Part shown: piece after piece, positions 52,072-60,336 of the stretch
Numbering within the stretch: position 1 is the stretch's first letter
Layout of the letters: each line of letters opens with the position of its first letter
From: DASSLY01 sp035689185
Lineage (GTDB): Bacteria; Actinomycetota; Actinomycetes; Actinomycetales; Dermatophilaceae
Length of the DNA: 64,000 nucleotides
NCBI GenBank assembly: GCA_035689185.1
Contig: DASSLY010000080.1
Span: 13,920 to 77,919, forward strand
Direction: 5' to 3'
Made by a program: the position numbers and the translations under genes
Notes under the pieces: model-generated
What the model was told of the DNA's origin: nothing
Seen by the model: the letters and a program-made list of their open reading frames with translations, nothing else
The model's database searches: none

Positions 52072-54375
52072 TCAGCTGGATGCGCCCGCGCTCACCGAGG
52101 TCGAGACGACGTGGCTGCCGCCTTCGACGACCTGGTCGGCCATGCCGGGCAGCCGGATCGTCGCTGCCACGCCCTCGGCAACCTCGACACGGACGGTCAA
52201 CGTGTCGCCCCGGCGGGCCCAGTCGACCGCAACCCGGCCGTGCGGCGTCAGCAGGGAGGCCTTCGCCCAGGTCAGCCCGCCACCGACGACGGGGGCGACC
52301 AGCACCCCGTCATAGCCAGGACCCAGGGGCGCGATGCCTGCGATGGTGCGGTGCATCCAGTCGGCGACGGCCCCGAGGGCGTAGTGGTTGAAGCTGGTCA
52401 TCTCCCCGGGGTTGACGCTGCCGTCCGGCTGCATCGAGTCCCAGCGCTCCCAGATGCTGGTCGCGCCCATCGTGACCGGGTAGAGCCAGGACGGACAGCT
52501 GCGCTCGGTCAGCATCCGGTAGGCGATGTCCGTGTGGCCCGTCACGGTGAGGGCATCCAGGACGTATGGGGTGCCCGCGAAGCCGGTGGCGACGTGGTAT
52601 CCGGCTTCGGTGACCAGGGCTGCGAGCCGTTGCCCCGCCGCCTCCCGCTGCGCCCCGTCGAGAAGGTCGAAGGCGATCGCCAGGGCGTAGACCGTCTGGC
52701 AGTCGCTGGTGACGGTCCCGTCCTGCGCCACGTAGTGCCGGTTGAATGCAGCCCGGACACGGTCTCGCAGCTCGGTGAGCTGCGCGACGTCGTCGTCAGC
52801 GCCGATCTCGGCGGCCGTGCGCAGCACGATGTCCAGCGTCCGGACGTAGCACGCGGTGGCGACCACGCCGTTGTCGGCCTTCGCCTGCAACGGGTGGTCC
52901 GGCGGCGCGGTCGGGTCCAGCCAGTCACCGAACTGGAACCCGGTGTCCCACAGTCCGGTTGGCGACAGCAACGACTCGACGCGCCGGGTGTGCGCGATCA
53001 TCGCGGGATAATGCCGGGCCAGGGCTGAGCGGTCGCCGTAGGCCTGCCAGAGGGCCCAGGGCACCCATGCGGCGGCGTCGCTCCAGATGGCGGTGGTCTC
53101 CGGTTTGGGGAAGTCCTTGGGCGGGGGGTCGTACTTCATGTTGTCGGGGACGACGAAGGGGACCAGGCCGTCCGCAGCCCGCTGTTCGGCGTCGAGGTCG
53201 GCCAGCCAGTCGTCGAGGAAGCCGGACACGTCATACAGGTAGGCAGCGGTGGGCGCGAACACGGCGATGTCGCCGGTCCACCCGAGCCGCTCGTTGCGTT
53301 GCGGGCAGTCGGTGGGCAGGTCCAGGAAGTTGCCGCGCTGGCTCCATACGACATTGCTGTGCAGCTGGTTCAGCAGCGGCTCCGAACACTCGAAGGTGCC
53401 GATCCGAGGCAGGTCGGAGTGGACCACGACGGCCTCGAGGTCATCGGCGGTGAGGTCGCCGGGGTACCCCTCGAGGTCGGCGTAGCGAAAGCCGTGGAAG
53501 GTGAACGTCGGCTCGAACTCGTCCAGCCCACCGGACAGGACGTAGCGATCGGTGGCCTCGGCGGTCCGCAGCGGGCGGGTGGCGAGCTCGTCGTGCTCGA
53601 GCACCTCGGCGTGGCGGACTGTCACGAGGCTGCCCGCCTCGCCGCGGGCCCGTAGCCGCACCCAGCCGACGAGGTTCTGGCCGAAGTCGACGATCGTCCG
53701 GCCGGACGGAGCCGCCCAGATCCGCTGTGGCCGTACCACGTCCTGGCGTCGCACGGCTGGCCCGATGTAGGGGGTGAGCCGGGACGGGTCCGTGGCGACC
53801 GGGTGCACGCCCACCCAGCCGGACAGGTCGGCGCCGGGAAGCAGCCAGGCGTCGTTCCGGACCCGGGCGTCGATGGTCTGCCCCATGTACAGGTCGTTGG
53901 CCACCGTGTCCGAGGGACCGGCAGCCCAACCGGCGTCCGTGCCGGCGCGCTGGACGTGGCCGTCGGCATAGGTCACCTCCAGCTCGGCGAGCGCGGCGAG
54001 CTCCTCCCCGTAGACGGCGCGGTTGCCGAGGAAGCCCAGGTGGCCTCGCCACCATCCGTTGCCGAGCGCCATGCCCACGACGACCGTCGCCGGCTCGGTC
54101 TGGGCAGCCGCTGCCGCCTGGTGGACCAGGGAGGTGACGTCGTACTTGCGGTAGCGAAGTCGCCACTCGTATGCCGACCAGCCCGGGCTGAGCACGTCGT
54201 CATCCACTCGACGTCCGCCAAGGTAGGCCTCCAAGACGCCGTGCGCGGTGGCGAACAGCCGGGCACGGATAACGTCGCCATGTCCTGGTTCGAGACGTAT
54301 CTCGCCGCGCAACCTCGGCGCTCCGTCGAAGTCCTCGTTTGGGGCCACCATGGTGGCCGTGAAGGAGCGGGTCAT
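52072..54375 (-). CDS. Alpha-L-rhamnosidase, GH78
   Basis: A 767-residue inverting glycosidase that releases L-rhamnose from alpha-linked glycosides. N-terminal beta-sandwich modules (RLFATAHGVLEAYLGGRRV; LSPGWSAYEWRLRYRKYDVT; MALGNGWWRGHLG) precede the (alpha/alpha)6 barrel. Its acidic catalytic motif is LPTDCPQRNERLGWTGD, matching the D-x5-E-x6-D set of characterised GH78 enzymes, and the general base lies near TSIWERWDSM. There is no signal peptide, so it acts in the cytoplasm on imported rhamnosides. The ATG overlaps the permease stop (ATGA). It is last gene of the importer operon. Confidence 0.93.
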   Translation of the reverse strand: MTRSFTATMVAPNEDFDGAPRLRGEIRLEPGHGDVIRARLFATAHGVLEAYLGGRRVDDDVLSPGWSAYEWRLRYRKYDVTSLVHQAAAAAQTEPATVVVGMALGNGWWRGHLGFLGNRAVYGEELAALAELEVTYADGHVQRAGTDAGWAAGPSDTVANDLYMGQTIDARVRNDAWLLPGADLSGWVGVHPVATDPSRLTPYIGPAVRRQDVVRPQRIWAAPSGRTIVDFGQNLVGWVRLRARGEAGSLVTVRHAEVLEHDELATRPLRTAEATDRYVLSGGLDEFEPTFTFHGFRYADLEGYPGDLTADDLEAVVVHSDLPRIGTFECSEPLLNQLHSNVVWSQRGNFLDLPTDCPQRNERLGWTGDIAVFAPTAAYLYDVSGFLDDWLADLDAEQRAADGLVPFVVPDNMKYDPPPKDFPKPETTAIWSDAAAWVPWALWQAYGDRSALARHYPAMIAHTRRVESLLSPTGLWDTGFQFGDWLDPTAPPDHPLQAKADNGVVATACYVRTLDIVLRTAAEIGADDDVAQLTELRDRVRAAFNRHYVAQDGTVTSDCQTVYALAIAFDLLDGAQREAAGQRLAALVTEAGYHVATGFAGTPYVLDALTVTGHTDIAYRMLTERSCPSWLYPVTMGATSIWERWDSMQPDGSVNPGEMTSFNHYALGAVADWMHRTIAGIAPLGPGYDGVLVAPVVGGGLTWAKASLLTPHGRVAVDWARRGDTLTVRVEVAEGVAATIRLPGMADQVVEGGSHVVSTSVSAGASS

Positions 54376-55199
54376 CCCTTCACCGCACCTGCGGTCATCC
54401 CGGACACGATTTTCCGGTTGAAGAAGATGAACAGGATCAGCGGCGGGATGGTGATGATCGCGATGTTCATGAACAGCAGGTTGTATGAGGTGTTGAACTG
54501 GCTGAGGAAGCTGAACAGCGTGAGCTGGACAGTCGCGTTCTCGTCGCCGGGCAGGAAGTACAGCGGGTTCACGAAGTCGTTGAAGATCGCCACGGACGTG
54601 GTGAGGATGACGGTGATCGTGACCGGCTGGAGCAGCGGGAAGATGACCCGGAAGAAGAGCGTGAACGGCGAGCAGCCGTCGATGATCGCTGCCTCGTCGA
54701 GCTCCCGCGGGATCGCCGCGATGAACGCCCGGTAGAGGAGCAGGACGAAGGACATGTTGAAGGCGACCTCGACCAGGATGAGGCCCGGAAGGGTCTTGTA
54801 GATGCCGAGGCCCTGGAGCACCCAGATGGTGGGCACGACCGCCGGGGGGATGATGAGCCCGGCCAGGATGAGGCCGTTGACCACATTGGCGACCTTGCCC
54901 GGCCGGCGCTGCAGGACGAACGCCGCCATGGAGCACAAGACGATGAGGATGGCGATCGCGACGACGGTCAGGACGAAGGAGTTCTTGAACGCCGTGAGCA
55001 GCAGGTTGTCTCGGGTGGCGAACACCTCCTGGACGTTCGCCCACAGGTTCCACGACGTCGGCCAGGAGAACGTCAGCTCCAGCGACTGGAACTGGTCCTT
55101 GACCGCGGTGAGGCCGATGAAGATGAAGGGGATGACGAAGACGACGAGCGCGACGGCGAGGGCGAGGATCTCGATGGCCGCGCGGCGGGTGCCTCTCAC
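54372..55199 (-). CDS. Sugar ABC transporter permease, CUT1 (MalG-like)
   Basis: A 275-residue inner-membrane permease with six helices. The EAA loop is ELDEAAIIDGCSPFTLFFRVIFPLLQP, the site that contacts the ATPase. The GTG at 55199 overlaps the stop of the partner permease (GTGA). No ATPase gene is in the operon, so a shared MsiK-type ATPase encoded elsewhere is likely, as is usual for actinobacterial CUT1 systems. Substrate by context: a rhamnose-containing oligosaccharide or glycoside. Confidence 0.92.
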   Translation of the reverse strand: MRGTRRAAIEILALAVALVVFVIPFIFIGLTAVKDQFQSLELTFSWPTSWNLWANVQEVFATRDNLLLTAFKNSFVLTVVAIAILIVLCSMAAFVLQRRPGKVANVVNGLILAGLIIPPAVVPTIWVLQGLGIYKTLPGLILVEVAFNMSFVLLLYRAFIAAIPRELDEAAIIDGCSPFTLFFRVIFPLLQPVTITVILTTSVAIFNDFVNPLYFLPGDENATVQLTLFSFLSQFNTSYNLLFMNIAIITIPPLILFIFFNRKIVSGMTAGAVKG

Positions 55200-56158
55200 T
55201 GGTCCACCTCCCGGGAGTTGAAGTAGCGCGACATCGGAAACACGATGATCGAGACGAGGATGAACAGGACGACGTTGCCGGCGGTGGCCAGGCCGTAGAA
55301 ACCGGCCTGGTACTGCTTGTAGATCACCGAGGCGATCGTGTCGCTGGAGAACCCGGGGCCGCCGCCGGTCATGGTCCAGATGAGGTCGAAGGACCGCAGG
55401 CCGCCGATGAACGACAGCAGGATGACGGTGAAAGTCGCCGGACGCGCCAGGGGCAGGGTGATGTTCCGGAACTTGGTCCATGCCCCTCCGCCGTCCACGT
55501 CGACCGCCTCGTAGTACTCCCGGGAGATGGACAGGATGCCGGCGATGTAGATGACCGTGGCCAGGCCGACGCCCTTCCAGACGTCGACGAGGGCAACGGA
55601 CAGCAGGGCGGTGGTCGAGCTGCCGAGCCAGTCCGGCCCGGAGATCCCGACCCAGGACAGCGCCGTGTTGACCAGCCCGGTATCGGGGTTCAGCAGCACG
55701 CTGAAGGTGATGCCGACGGCGACGGTGCTGACCAGCACCGGGAAGAACACCAGGGAACGGAGGATCCCGCGAGTCCGGATGCCCGAGGTCAGGGCGACCG
55801 CGAACAGCATCCCGAGCACCACCTTGAGCCCCGAGGTGACCACCGCGTAGATCAGGGTGTTGCGCAGGCTGGTCCGAAGGGACTGCTCGGCGAAGAACTG
55901 CCGGAAGTTGTCCAACCCGGTCCAGGTCGCGGTGAACAGGTCCCATCGGGTGAACGCGAAGTAGAACGAGATGGCGGTGGGGATGATGAAGATGACGCCG
56001 TACACCAGCCCCGCCGGCAGGTAGAACAGGTAGGAATAGGTGCGCAACGACATGCGGCGCCTGGCTGCCTGGGGCTGCACCGGGCCGACCCGGTCGGGCC
56101 CCGCGTCACCGCGGGACCCGACCGTGAGCGCTTCGCTCTTGGGACTGGGGATCACCAT
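55196..56158 (-). CDS. Sugar ABC transporter permease, CUT1 (MalF-like)
   Basis: A 320-residue permease. After a polar N-terminus it has six to seven helices (LFYLPAGLVYGVIFIIPTAISFYFAF; GILRSLVFFPVLVSTVAVGITF). The EAA loop is YYEAVDVDGGGAWTKFRNITLPLARP. The ATG at 56158 overlaps the substrate-binding protein gene's 3' end by 7 bp. It forms the heterodimeric channel with the downstream permease. Confidence 0.92.
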   Translation of the reverse strand: MVIPSPKSEALTVGSRGDAGPDRVGPVQPQAARRRMSLRTYSYLFYLPAGLVYGVIFIIPTAISFYFAFTRWDLFTATWTGLDNFRQFFAEQSLRTSLRNTLIYAVVTSGLKVVLGMLFAVALTSGIRTRGILRSLVFFPVLVSTVAVGITFSVLLNPDTGLVNTALSWVGISGPDWLGSSTTALLSVALVDVWKGVGLATVIYIAGILSISREYYEAVDVDGGGAWTKFRNITLPLARPATFTVILLSFIGGLRSFDLIWTMTGGGPGFSSDTIASVIYKQYQAGFYGLATAGNVVLFILVSIIVFPMSRYFNSREVDQ

Positions 56159-57459
56159 CCCGGCAACCCCAGCTGCTTGGCCTGCTTGGTGACGTCGGCG
56201 TCATACTGGGCTGCGCCGTCCTTGGGCGAGGTCTGGCCGGAGCCCACCGCCACGGTGATCTGCTCCAGCGATGGGCCCTTCACCGGCGAGACGAACTCCA
56301 GCGCCGGCGCGTTGTTGCCGCCCTGGATGTAGGCCTGGATGTCCTTCACCACCGGCAGCACGTCGCTGGGCAGACCGCCGCCCTTGATCAGGTACGGACC
56401 GGTCGGGGGCACAGCGGAACTGGCCGCGTCCACACCGGGCTTGGAAGCGACGAACGCGATGAACTTCTTCGCCGCGTCGATGTTCTTGCTGGTCTTCGGG
56501 ATGTACTGGCCGCCAGGCAGCCACAGGGTGGCTCCCGCGGCGCTGGCGTCGTCGCCGGGGATCCCGAAGAAGCCGATCTTGTTGGCCTGCTCCTTGGGCA
56601 GGGTGCCGACCGGGAACGTCAGCAGCGGGTACTGGGCGCCCTTGCCGGCCACCAGGTACACCATCCCCTGCGCGAACGTCATCGAGCCGAAGCCCTTGTT
56701 CTGCCAGCCCTTCTGGTTGATCTCGGCCAGCTTCTCGAACCCCCGCAGGGCGGCGGGGTCGGAGGCGTACTTGACCTTGTTCGCGGTGTAGTCGTCGGCG
56801 AACTTCGGGTTCGCCTTCGCGACGTTGTAGTAGTCACCGAGGACCATCAGCTGGGAGGTCCAGGTGTCCTTGAACGAGCTGATCACCGGCGTGATCCCCG
56901 CCGCCTTGATCTTGTCGTTGTTCGCCTCGAACTCCGCCCACGACTTGGGGACCTGCAGGCCGAGCTTGGCGTAGACCTCGCGGTTGTACAGGATGCCGCC
57001 ACCCATGGCGGTGCCCTGAGGGGCGCCATAGACCTTCCCGGCCTGCGTCACGGCCGGAAGGAAGGACGGGTCGGTGTCGTTGAGGACCGCGTCGCCGGTC
57101 AGGTCGACCAGGTTCTTGGCCGGGCTCAGCGCCTGCAGCAAGGAGCCCGAGTTGTACCAGAACACGTCCTGCATGTCCCCGGTCGCCAGCTTGGTCTTGA
57201 CCAGGTTGTCGCCGTCGGCGCCGCCCGGGCGGGTCACGGTCTTCACCGTGATCGTCGGGTTCGCCTTCTCGAACGCCTTGATGACCGCGTCCGCGGTCTT
57301 GACGGTGGAGTCGGAGCTGTCGATCAACAGGCTGATCTGCGTCTTGCCCGCCCCCCCGGCGCCGGCGGAGCCTGACGAGCCGGAGCTGCACGCGCTCATT
57401 CCGACGACGGTCGCCGCGGCGACCACCGCGATCGTGAACCTCGAACCAGCGGTCTTCAT
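56152..57459 (-). CDS. Sugar ABC transporter substrate-binding lipoprotein
   Basis: A 435-residue lipoprotein. The signal peptide ends in the lipobox MSAC, with acylated Cys at 24. The mature part is a type-1 (cluster B/D) solute-binding protein: AVIKAFEKANPTITVKTVTRPGG, DVFWYNSGSLLQAL, GILYNREVYAKLGLQVPKSWAEFEA. GGAGGA 6 nt before the ATG at 57459 fixes the start. It is first gene of the importer-rhamnosidase operon. A TTGACC-N18-TACGCT promoter and a LacI-type operator lie upstream. The ligand is probably a rhamnoside, by context. Confidence 0.93.
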   Translation of the reverse strand: MKTAGSRFTIAVVAAATVVGMSACSSGSSGSAGAGGAGKTQISLLIDSSDSTVKTADAVIKAFEKANPTITVKTVTRPGGADGDNLVKTKLATGDMQDVFWYNSGSLLQALSPAKNLVDLTGDAVLNDTDPSFLPAVTQAGKVYGAPQGTAMGGGILYNREVYAKLGLQVPKSWAEFEANNDKIKAAGITPVISSFKDTWTSQLMVLGDYYNVAKANPKFADDYTANKVKYASDPAALRGFEKLAEINQKGWQNKGFGSMTFAQGMVYLVAGKGAQYPLLTFPVGTLPKEQANKIGFFGIPGDDASAAGATLWLPGGQYIPKTSKNIDAAKKFIAFVASKPGVDAASSAVPPTGPYLIKGGGLPSDVLPVVKDIQAYIQGGNNAPALEFVSPVKGPSLEQITVAVGSGQTSPKDGAAQYDADVTKQAKQLGLPGW

Positions 57460-57502
57460 GAATCCTCCAAGCAACTCGCACGACGGGACCGGGGTGGGCA
57501 GG

Positions 57503-57520
57503 GTTAGAACGTTTCATAAA
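57503..57520. promoter_or_regulatory. LacI-type operator 1
   Basis: GTTAGAACGTTTCATAAA has the LacI-family half-site core AACG/CGTT. It matches operator 2 (GTTAnAACGnTTCAnA). It lies just downstream of the predicted transcription start of the importer operon, a position suited to repression. Confidence 0.7.
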
Positions 57521-57534
57521 CTCCGGCTTGGCCG

Positions 57535-57564
57535 AGCGTAGGGGCAGCCGACCGAGCCGGTCAA
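57535..57564 (-). promoter_or_regulatory. Promoter of the importer-rhamnosidase operon
   Basis: On the minus strand TTGACC (57564-57559), 18 nt, TACGCT (57540-57535). A start site near 57528 would place operator 1 at about +8 to +25. Confidence 0.55.
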
Positions 57565-57654
57565 GTGTGGCGCAGGTCACGACTTGGTCTCGCGATGAGG
57601 CTCAGATTGCCCTCTATGCGGGCAGGTCGCGGCGCGCTATGGTGACCAGGCAAA

Positions 57655-57670
57655 GTTAAAACGCTTCAAA
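57655..57670. promoter_or_regulatory. LacI-type operator 2
   Basis: GTTAAAACGCTTCAAA, matching operator 1, lies about 150 bp from it and 86 bp before lacI. It follows a TATGGT hexamer (57638-57643), a possible -10 for lacI, although no -35 is evident. Autoregulation and looping between the two sites are possible. Confidence 0.65.
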
Positions 57671-57755
57671 CGAGGACGTTCCATGCCGCGCCTGCGAGCG
57701 CGGCCCGGCCGGCGATGCGGACGCGTCGCCCGGCGGCAGACAGGATGGTGAGTGG

Positions 57756-58823
57756 GTGAGCCCGGCGGGCATGAAGGACGTGGCGGACCGCGCCGGCGTG
57801 TCGGTGGGGACGGTGAGCAACGTGCTCAACCGACCGGGTGCCGTCAGCGACCGCACGCGCGAGCGGGTCGTGCGGGCCATCGAGGAGCTGGGCTTCGTCC
57901 GCAACGAGTCGGCCCGGCTCCTGCGCAACGGGCACAGCCGGACCGTCGCGTACGTCATCTTCGACCCGAGCAACCCGTTCTTCACCGACGTCGCCAAGGG
58001 CGCGGAGGACGCAGCCCGGGCGGCCGGGCTGGTGCTGTACATCGCCTCCAGCTCCGAGGACCGAGACCGCGAGGCCGAGCACCTGGACGTCCTGCTCGAG
58101 CACCGGGTGCGGGGCGTCCTGATCACCCCGCTGGACCGTGACGGGGAGCGACTGCGCAAGCTTCCGCGGCAAGGAGTGCCGGTCGTGCTCGTGGACCGGG
58201 CGGCGCAGGACCCGTCGGCCTGGTGCAGTGTCGCCGTCGACGACGTCGAGGGGGGCGACCTCGCCGTCGACCACCTGGTCGAGCTTGGTCACACCCGGAT
58301 CGCTTTTGTCGGCGGCCCAGTAGGGCTTCCCCAGGTGGCCGACCGGCTAGCCGGCGCCCGGCAGGCGCTGGAGCGTGCCGGTCTCCCGCCGGGCCAGCTG
58401 ACCGTCGTCGAGACGGCGGCTCCCACGGTCGCCGAAGGACGCCTCGCCGGCCAAAAGGTCATCGGCATGCCGGCGCGACGCAGGCCAACCGCCGCGTTCT
58501 GCGCGAATGACCTGCTCGCACTGGGCTTCCTCCAGCAGATGACCCAGCACGGGCTTCGTGTCCCCTCCGACATGTCCATCGTCGGCTACGACGACATCGA
58601 CTTCGCCGCGGCCGCCGCGGTGCCGCTGACGTCGGTGCGCCAGCCCCGGTACGAGCTCGGGCACCGAGCCTGCGAGCTCCTGCTCGCCGAGGCGTCGGCA
58701 AGGAACGACCCCGACGGCGGCAGGCGCCACGTGCACGAGCAGGTGGAGTTCCAGCCCAACCTCGTCGTCCGCGCCTCGAGCGGGCCCCCCGGCAGCCGCG
58801 GACCCACCGACCGTGCGATCTAG
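57756..58823 (+). CDS. LacI-family transcriptional regulator of the rhamnose locus
   Basis: A 355-residue regulator. The helix-turn-helix is MKDVADRAGVSVGTVSNVLNRPGAVSDRTRERVVRAIEELGF, followed by the hinge RNESARLLRNGHSRT and a periplasmic-binding-protein-like effector domain (VAYVIFDPSNPFFTDVAKGAEDAA to SIVGYDDIDFAAAAAVPLTSVRQP). The GTG at 57756 or the ATG at 57771 may be used. It is divergent to the importer operon and co-directional with rhaI, rhaEW and rhaB. Effector probably L-rhamnose, rhamnulose or a phosphate; this is inference. Confidence 0.92.
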   Translation: MSPAGMKDVADRAGVSVGTVSNVLNRPGAVSDRTRERVVRAIEELGFVRNESARLLRNGHSRTVAYVIFDPSNPFFTDVAKGAEDAARAAGLVLYIASSSEDRDREAEHLDVLLEHRVRGVLITPLDRDGERLRKLPRQGVPVVLVDRAAQDPSAWCSVAVDDVEGGDLAVDHLVELGHTRIAFVGGPVGLPQVADRLAGARQALERAGLPPGQLTVVETAAPTVAEGRLAGQKVIGMPARRRPTAAFCANDLLALGFLQQMTQHGLRVPSDMSIVGYDDIDFAAAAAVPLTSVRQPRYELGHRACELLLAEASARNDPDGGRRHVHEQVEFQPNLVVRASSGPPGSRGPTDRAI

Positions 58824-58916
58824 CCGCGAACCTGCAGGGGCGCCGCCGCGAGCCTGGCTCGAACCGACCGTTCCTGCGAAGACACCCCCAAACCCCGACC
58901 CCGGAGGATGACGCTG

Positions 58917-60083
58917 ATGACCATGACCAGCCAGGCGCTGCAGGACCTCGACGCGTTCACGATCGAGGTGCCGAGCTGGGCGTACGGCAACTCGGGCACC
59001 AGGTTCAAGGTGTTCACCACCGCGGGCACGCCTCGGGACCCGTTCGAGAAGCTGGCCGACGCGGCGCAGGTGCACCGGCTGACCGGGCTGGCGCCGCGGG
59101 TGTCGATCCACATCCCGTGGGACAAGGTCGAGGACTACGACGCGCTGGCCAAGCATGCCGCCGACCTCGGCGTGGCGATCGGCGCGGTGAACTCCAACGT
59201 GTTCCAGGACGACGACTACCGGCTGGGGTCGCTGACCAACCCGGACCCGGGGGTGCGCGCGAAGGCGGTCGCGCATCACCTGGACTGCGTCGAGGTGATG
59301 CGCGCGACCGGGTCCAAGCAGCTGAAGATCTGGCTGCCGGACGGGCTCAACTACGCCGGCCAGGACTCGCTGCGCGGCCGGCAGGACCGGCTGGCGGACT
59401 CGCTGGCCCAGATCTACGCCGGGATGGACGACGACCAGTGGCTGCTGCTGGAGTACAAGTTCTTCGAGCCGTACTTCTACACGATGGACATCCCCGACTG
59501 GGGCACCTCGCTGCTGCACTGCCTGGCACTGGGGGAGCGGGCCAAGGTCATCCTGGACACCGGGCACCACGCCCCGGGCACCAACATCGAGTTCATCGTG
59601 ATGCAATTGCTGCGGCAGGGCCGGTTGGGCGCGTTCGACTTCAACTCCCGCTACTACGCCGACGACGACCTCATCGTGGGCTCGGCGGACCCGTTCCAGC
59701 TGTTCCGGATCATGAGCGAGATCGTGGCGCAGCGGGCGCACCTGCCGGCCAGCGGCGTGAACTTCATGCTCGACCAGTGCCACAACATCGAGGAGAAGAT
59801 CCCCGGCCAGATCCGTTCAGTCCTCAACGTGGAGCAGGCGCTAGCCAAGGCGTTGCTGGTCGACCGGGACGCGTTGGCCGCCGCGCAGCAGGCCGGTGAC
59901 GTGCTCGGCGCTCACGCGGTGCTCATGGACGCCTACGAGACCGACGTCCGCGGCCCGCTGGCCGACCGGCGCGAGGAGCGCGGCCTGCCACGCGACCCGG
60001 TCGCTGCCTTCAACGCCTCGGGGTATGCCGCGCGAGTCGCCGACGAGCGGGTCGGCGGCACCCAGGCCGGCTGGGGCGCCTGA
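58917..60083 (+). CDS. rhaI: L-rhamnose isomerase, RhaI type
   Basis: A 388-residue TIM-barrel isomerase converting L-rhamnose to L-rhamnulose. It is the Pseudomonas-type RhaI, not E. coli RhaA: IEVPSWAYGNSGTRFKVF, RVSIHIPWDKVEDYDAL, LLLEYKFFEPYFYTMDIPDWG (metal Glu), VILDTGHHAPGTNIEFIV (metal Asp/His), FDFNSRYYADDDLIVGS (metal Asp). GGAGG at 58903-58907 best serves the ATG at 58917; ATG 58908 is too close. The 3' end resembles the 35-bp repeat that starts right after the stop. Gap to lacI is 93 bp, with no operator seen. Confidence 0.94.
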   Translation: MTMTSQALQDLDAFTIEVPSWAYGNSGTRFKVFTTAGTPRDPFEKLADAAQVHRLTGLAPRVSIHIPWDKVEDYDALAKHAADLGVAIGAVNSNVFQDDDYRLGSLTNPDPGVRAKAVAHHLDCVEVMRATGSKQLKIWLPDGLNYAGQDSLRGRQDRLADSLAQIYAGMDDDQWLLLEYKFFEPYFYTMDIPDWGTSLLHCLALGERAKVILDTGHHAPGTNIEFIVMQLLRQGRLGAFDFNSRYYADDDLIVGSADPFQLFRIMSEIVAQRAHLPASGVNFMLDQCHNIEEKIPGQIRSVLNVEQALAKALLVDRDALAAAQQAGDVLGAHAVLMDAYETDVRGPLADRREERGLPRDPVAAFNASGYAARVADERVGGTQAGWGA

Positions 60084-60257
60084 GACCCCGGACGCACCAG
60101 GCCAGCTGGGACGACCGAGACCTCAGACGCACCAGGCCAGCCGGGTCGACCGAGGCCTCAGACGCACCAGGCGAGCTGGGACGACCGAGACCCCAGACGC
60201 ACCAGGCCAGCCGGGTCGACCGACACCTCAGACGCACCAGGCCAGCCGGGAGGACCG
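60083..60257 (+). repeat. 35-bp tandem repeat, five units
   Basis: GACGCACCAG recurs at 60091, 60126, 60161, 60196 and 60231, exactly 35 bp apart. Each unit reads roughly GACGCACCAGGCCAGC, then GGG, then a GAC/TCGACCGAGACC part. The last about 30 bp of rhaI, including its TGA, resemble the unit. The rest of the 253-bp gap holds AAAGGA before the rhaEW ATG. Confidence 0.9.
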
Positions 60258-60336
60258 AGGCGCCCGGCCGGCATACCTGTGGGTTGGGGCACCCCCGAAC
60301 CTGACTGATTCCGTGACTGACAACAAAGGACTTTAG

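Noticed and set aside
57638..57643. A complete sigma-70 promoter for lacI at TATGGT
   Set aside because: No acceptable -35 lies 16-19 nt upstream; kept only as a possible -10.
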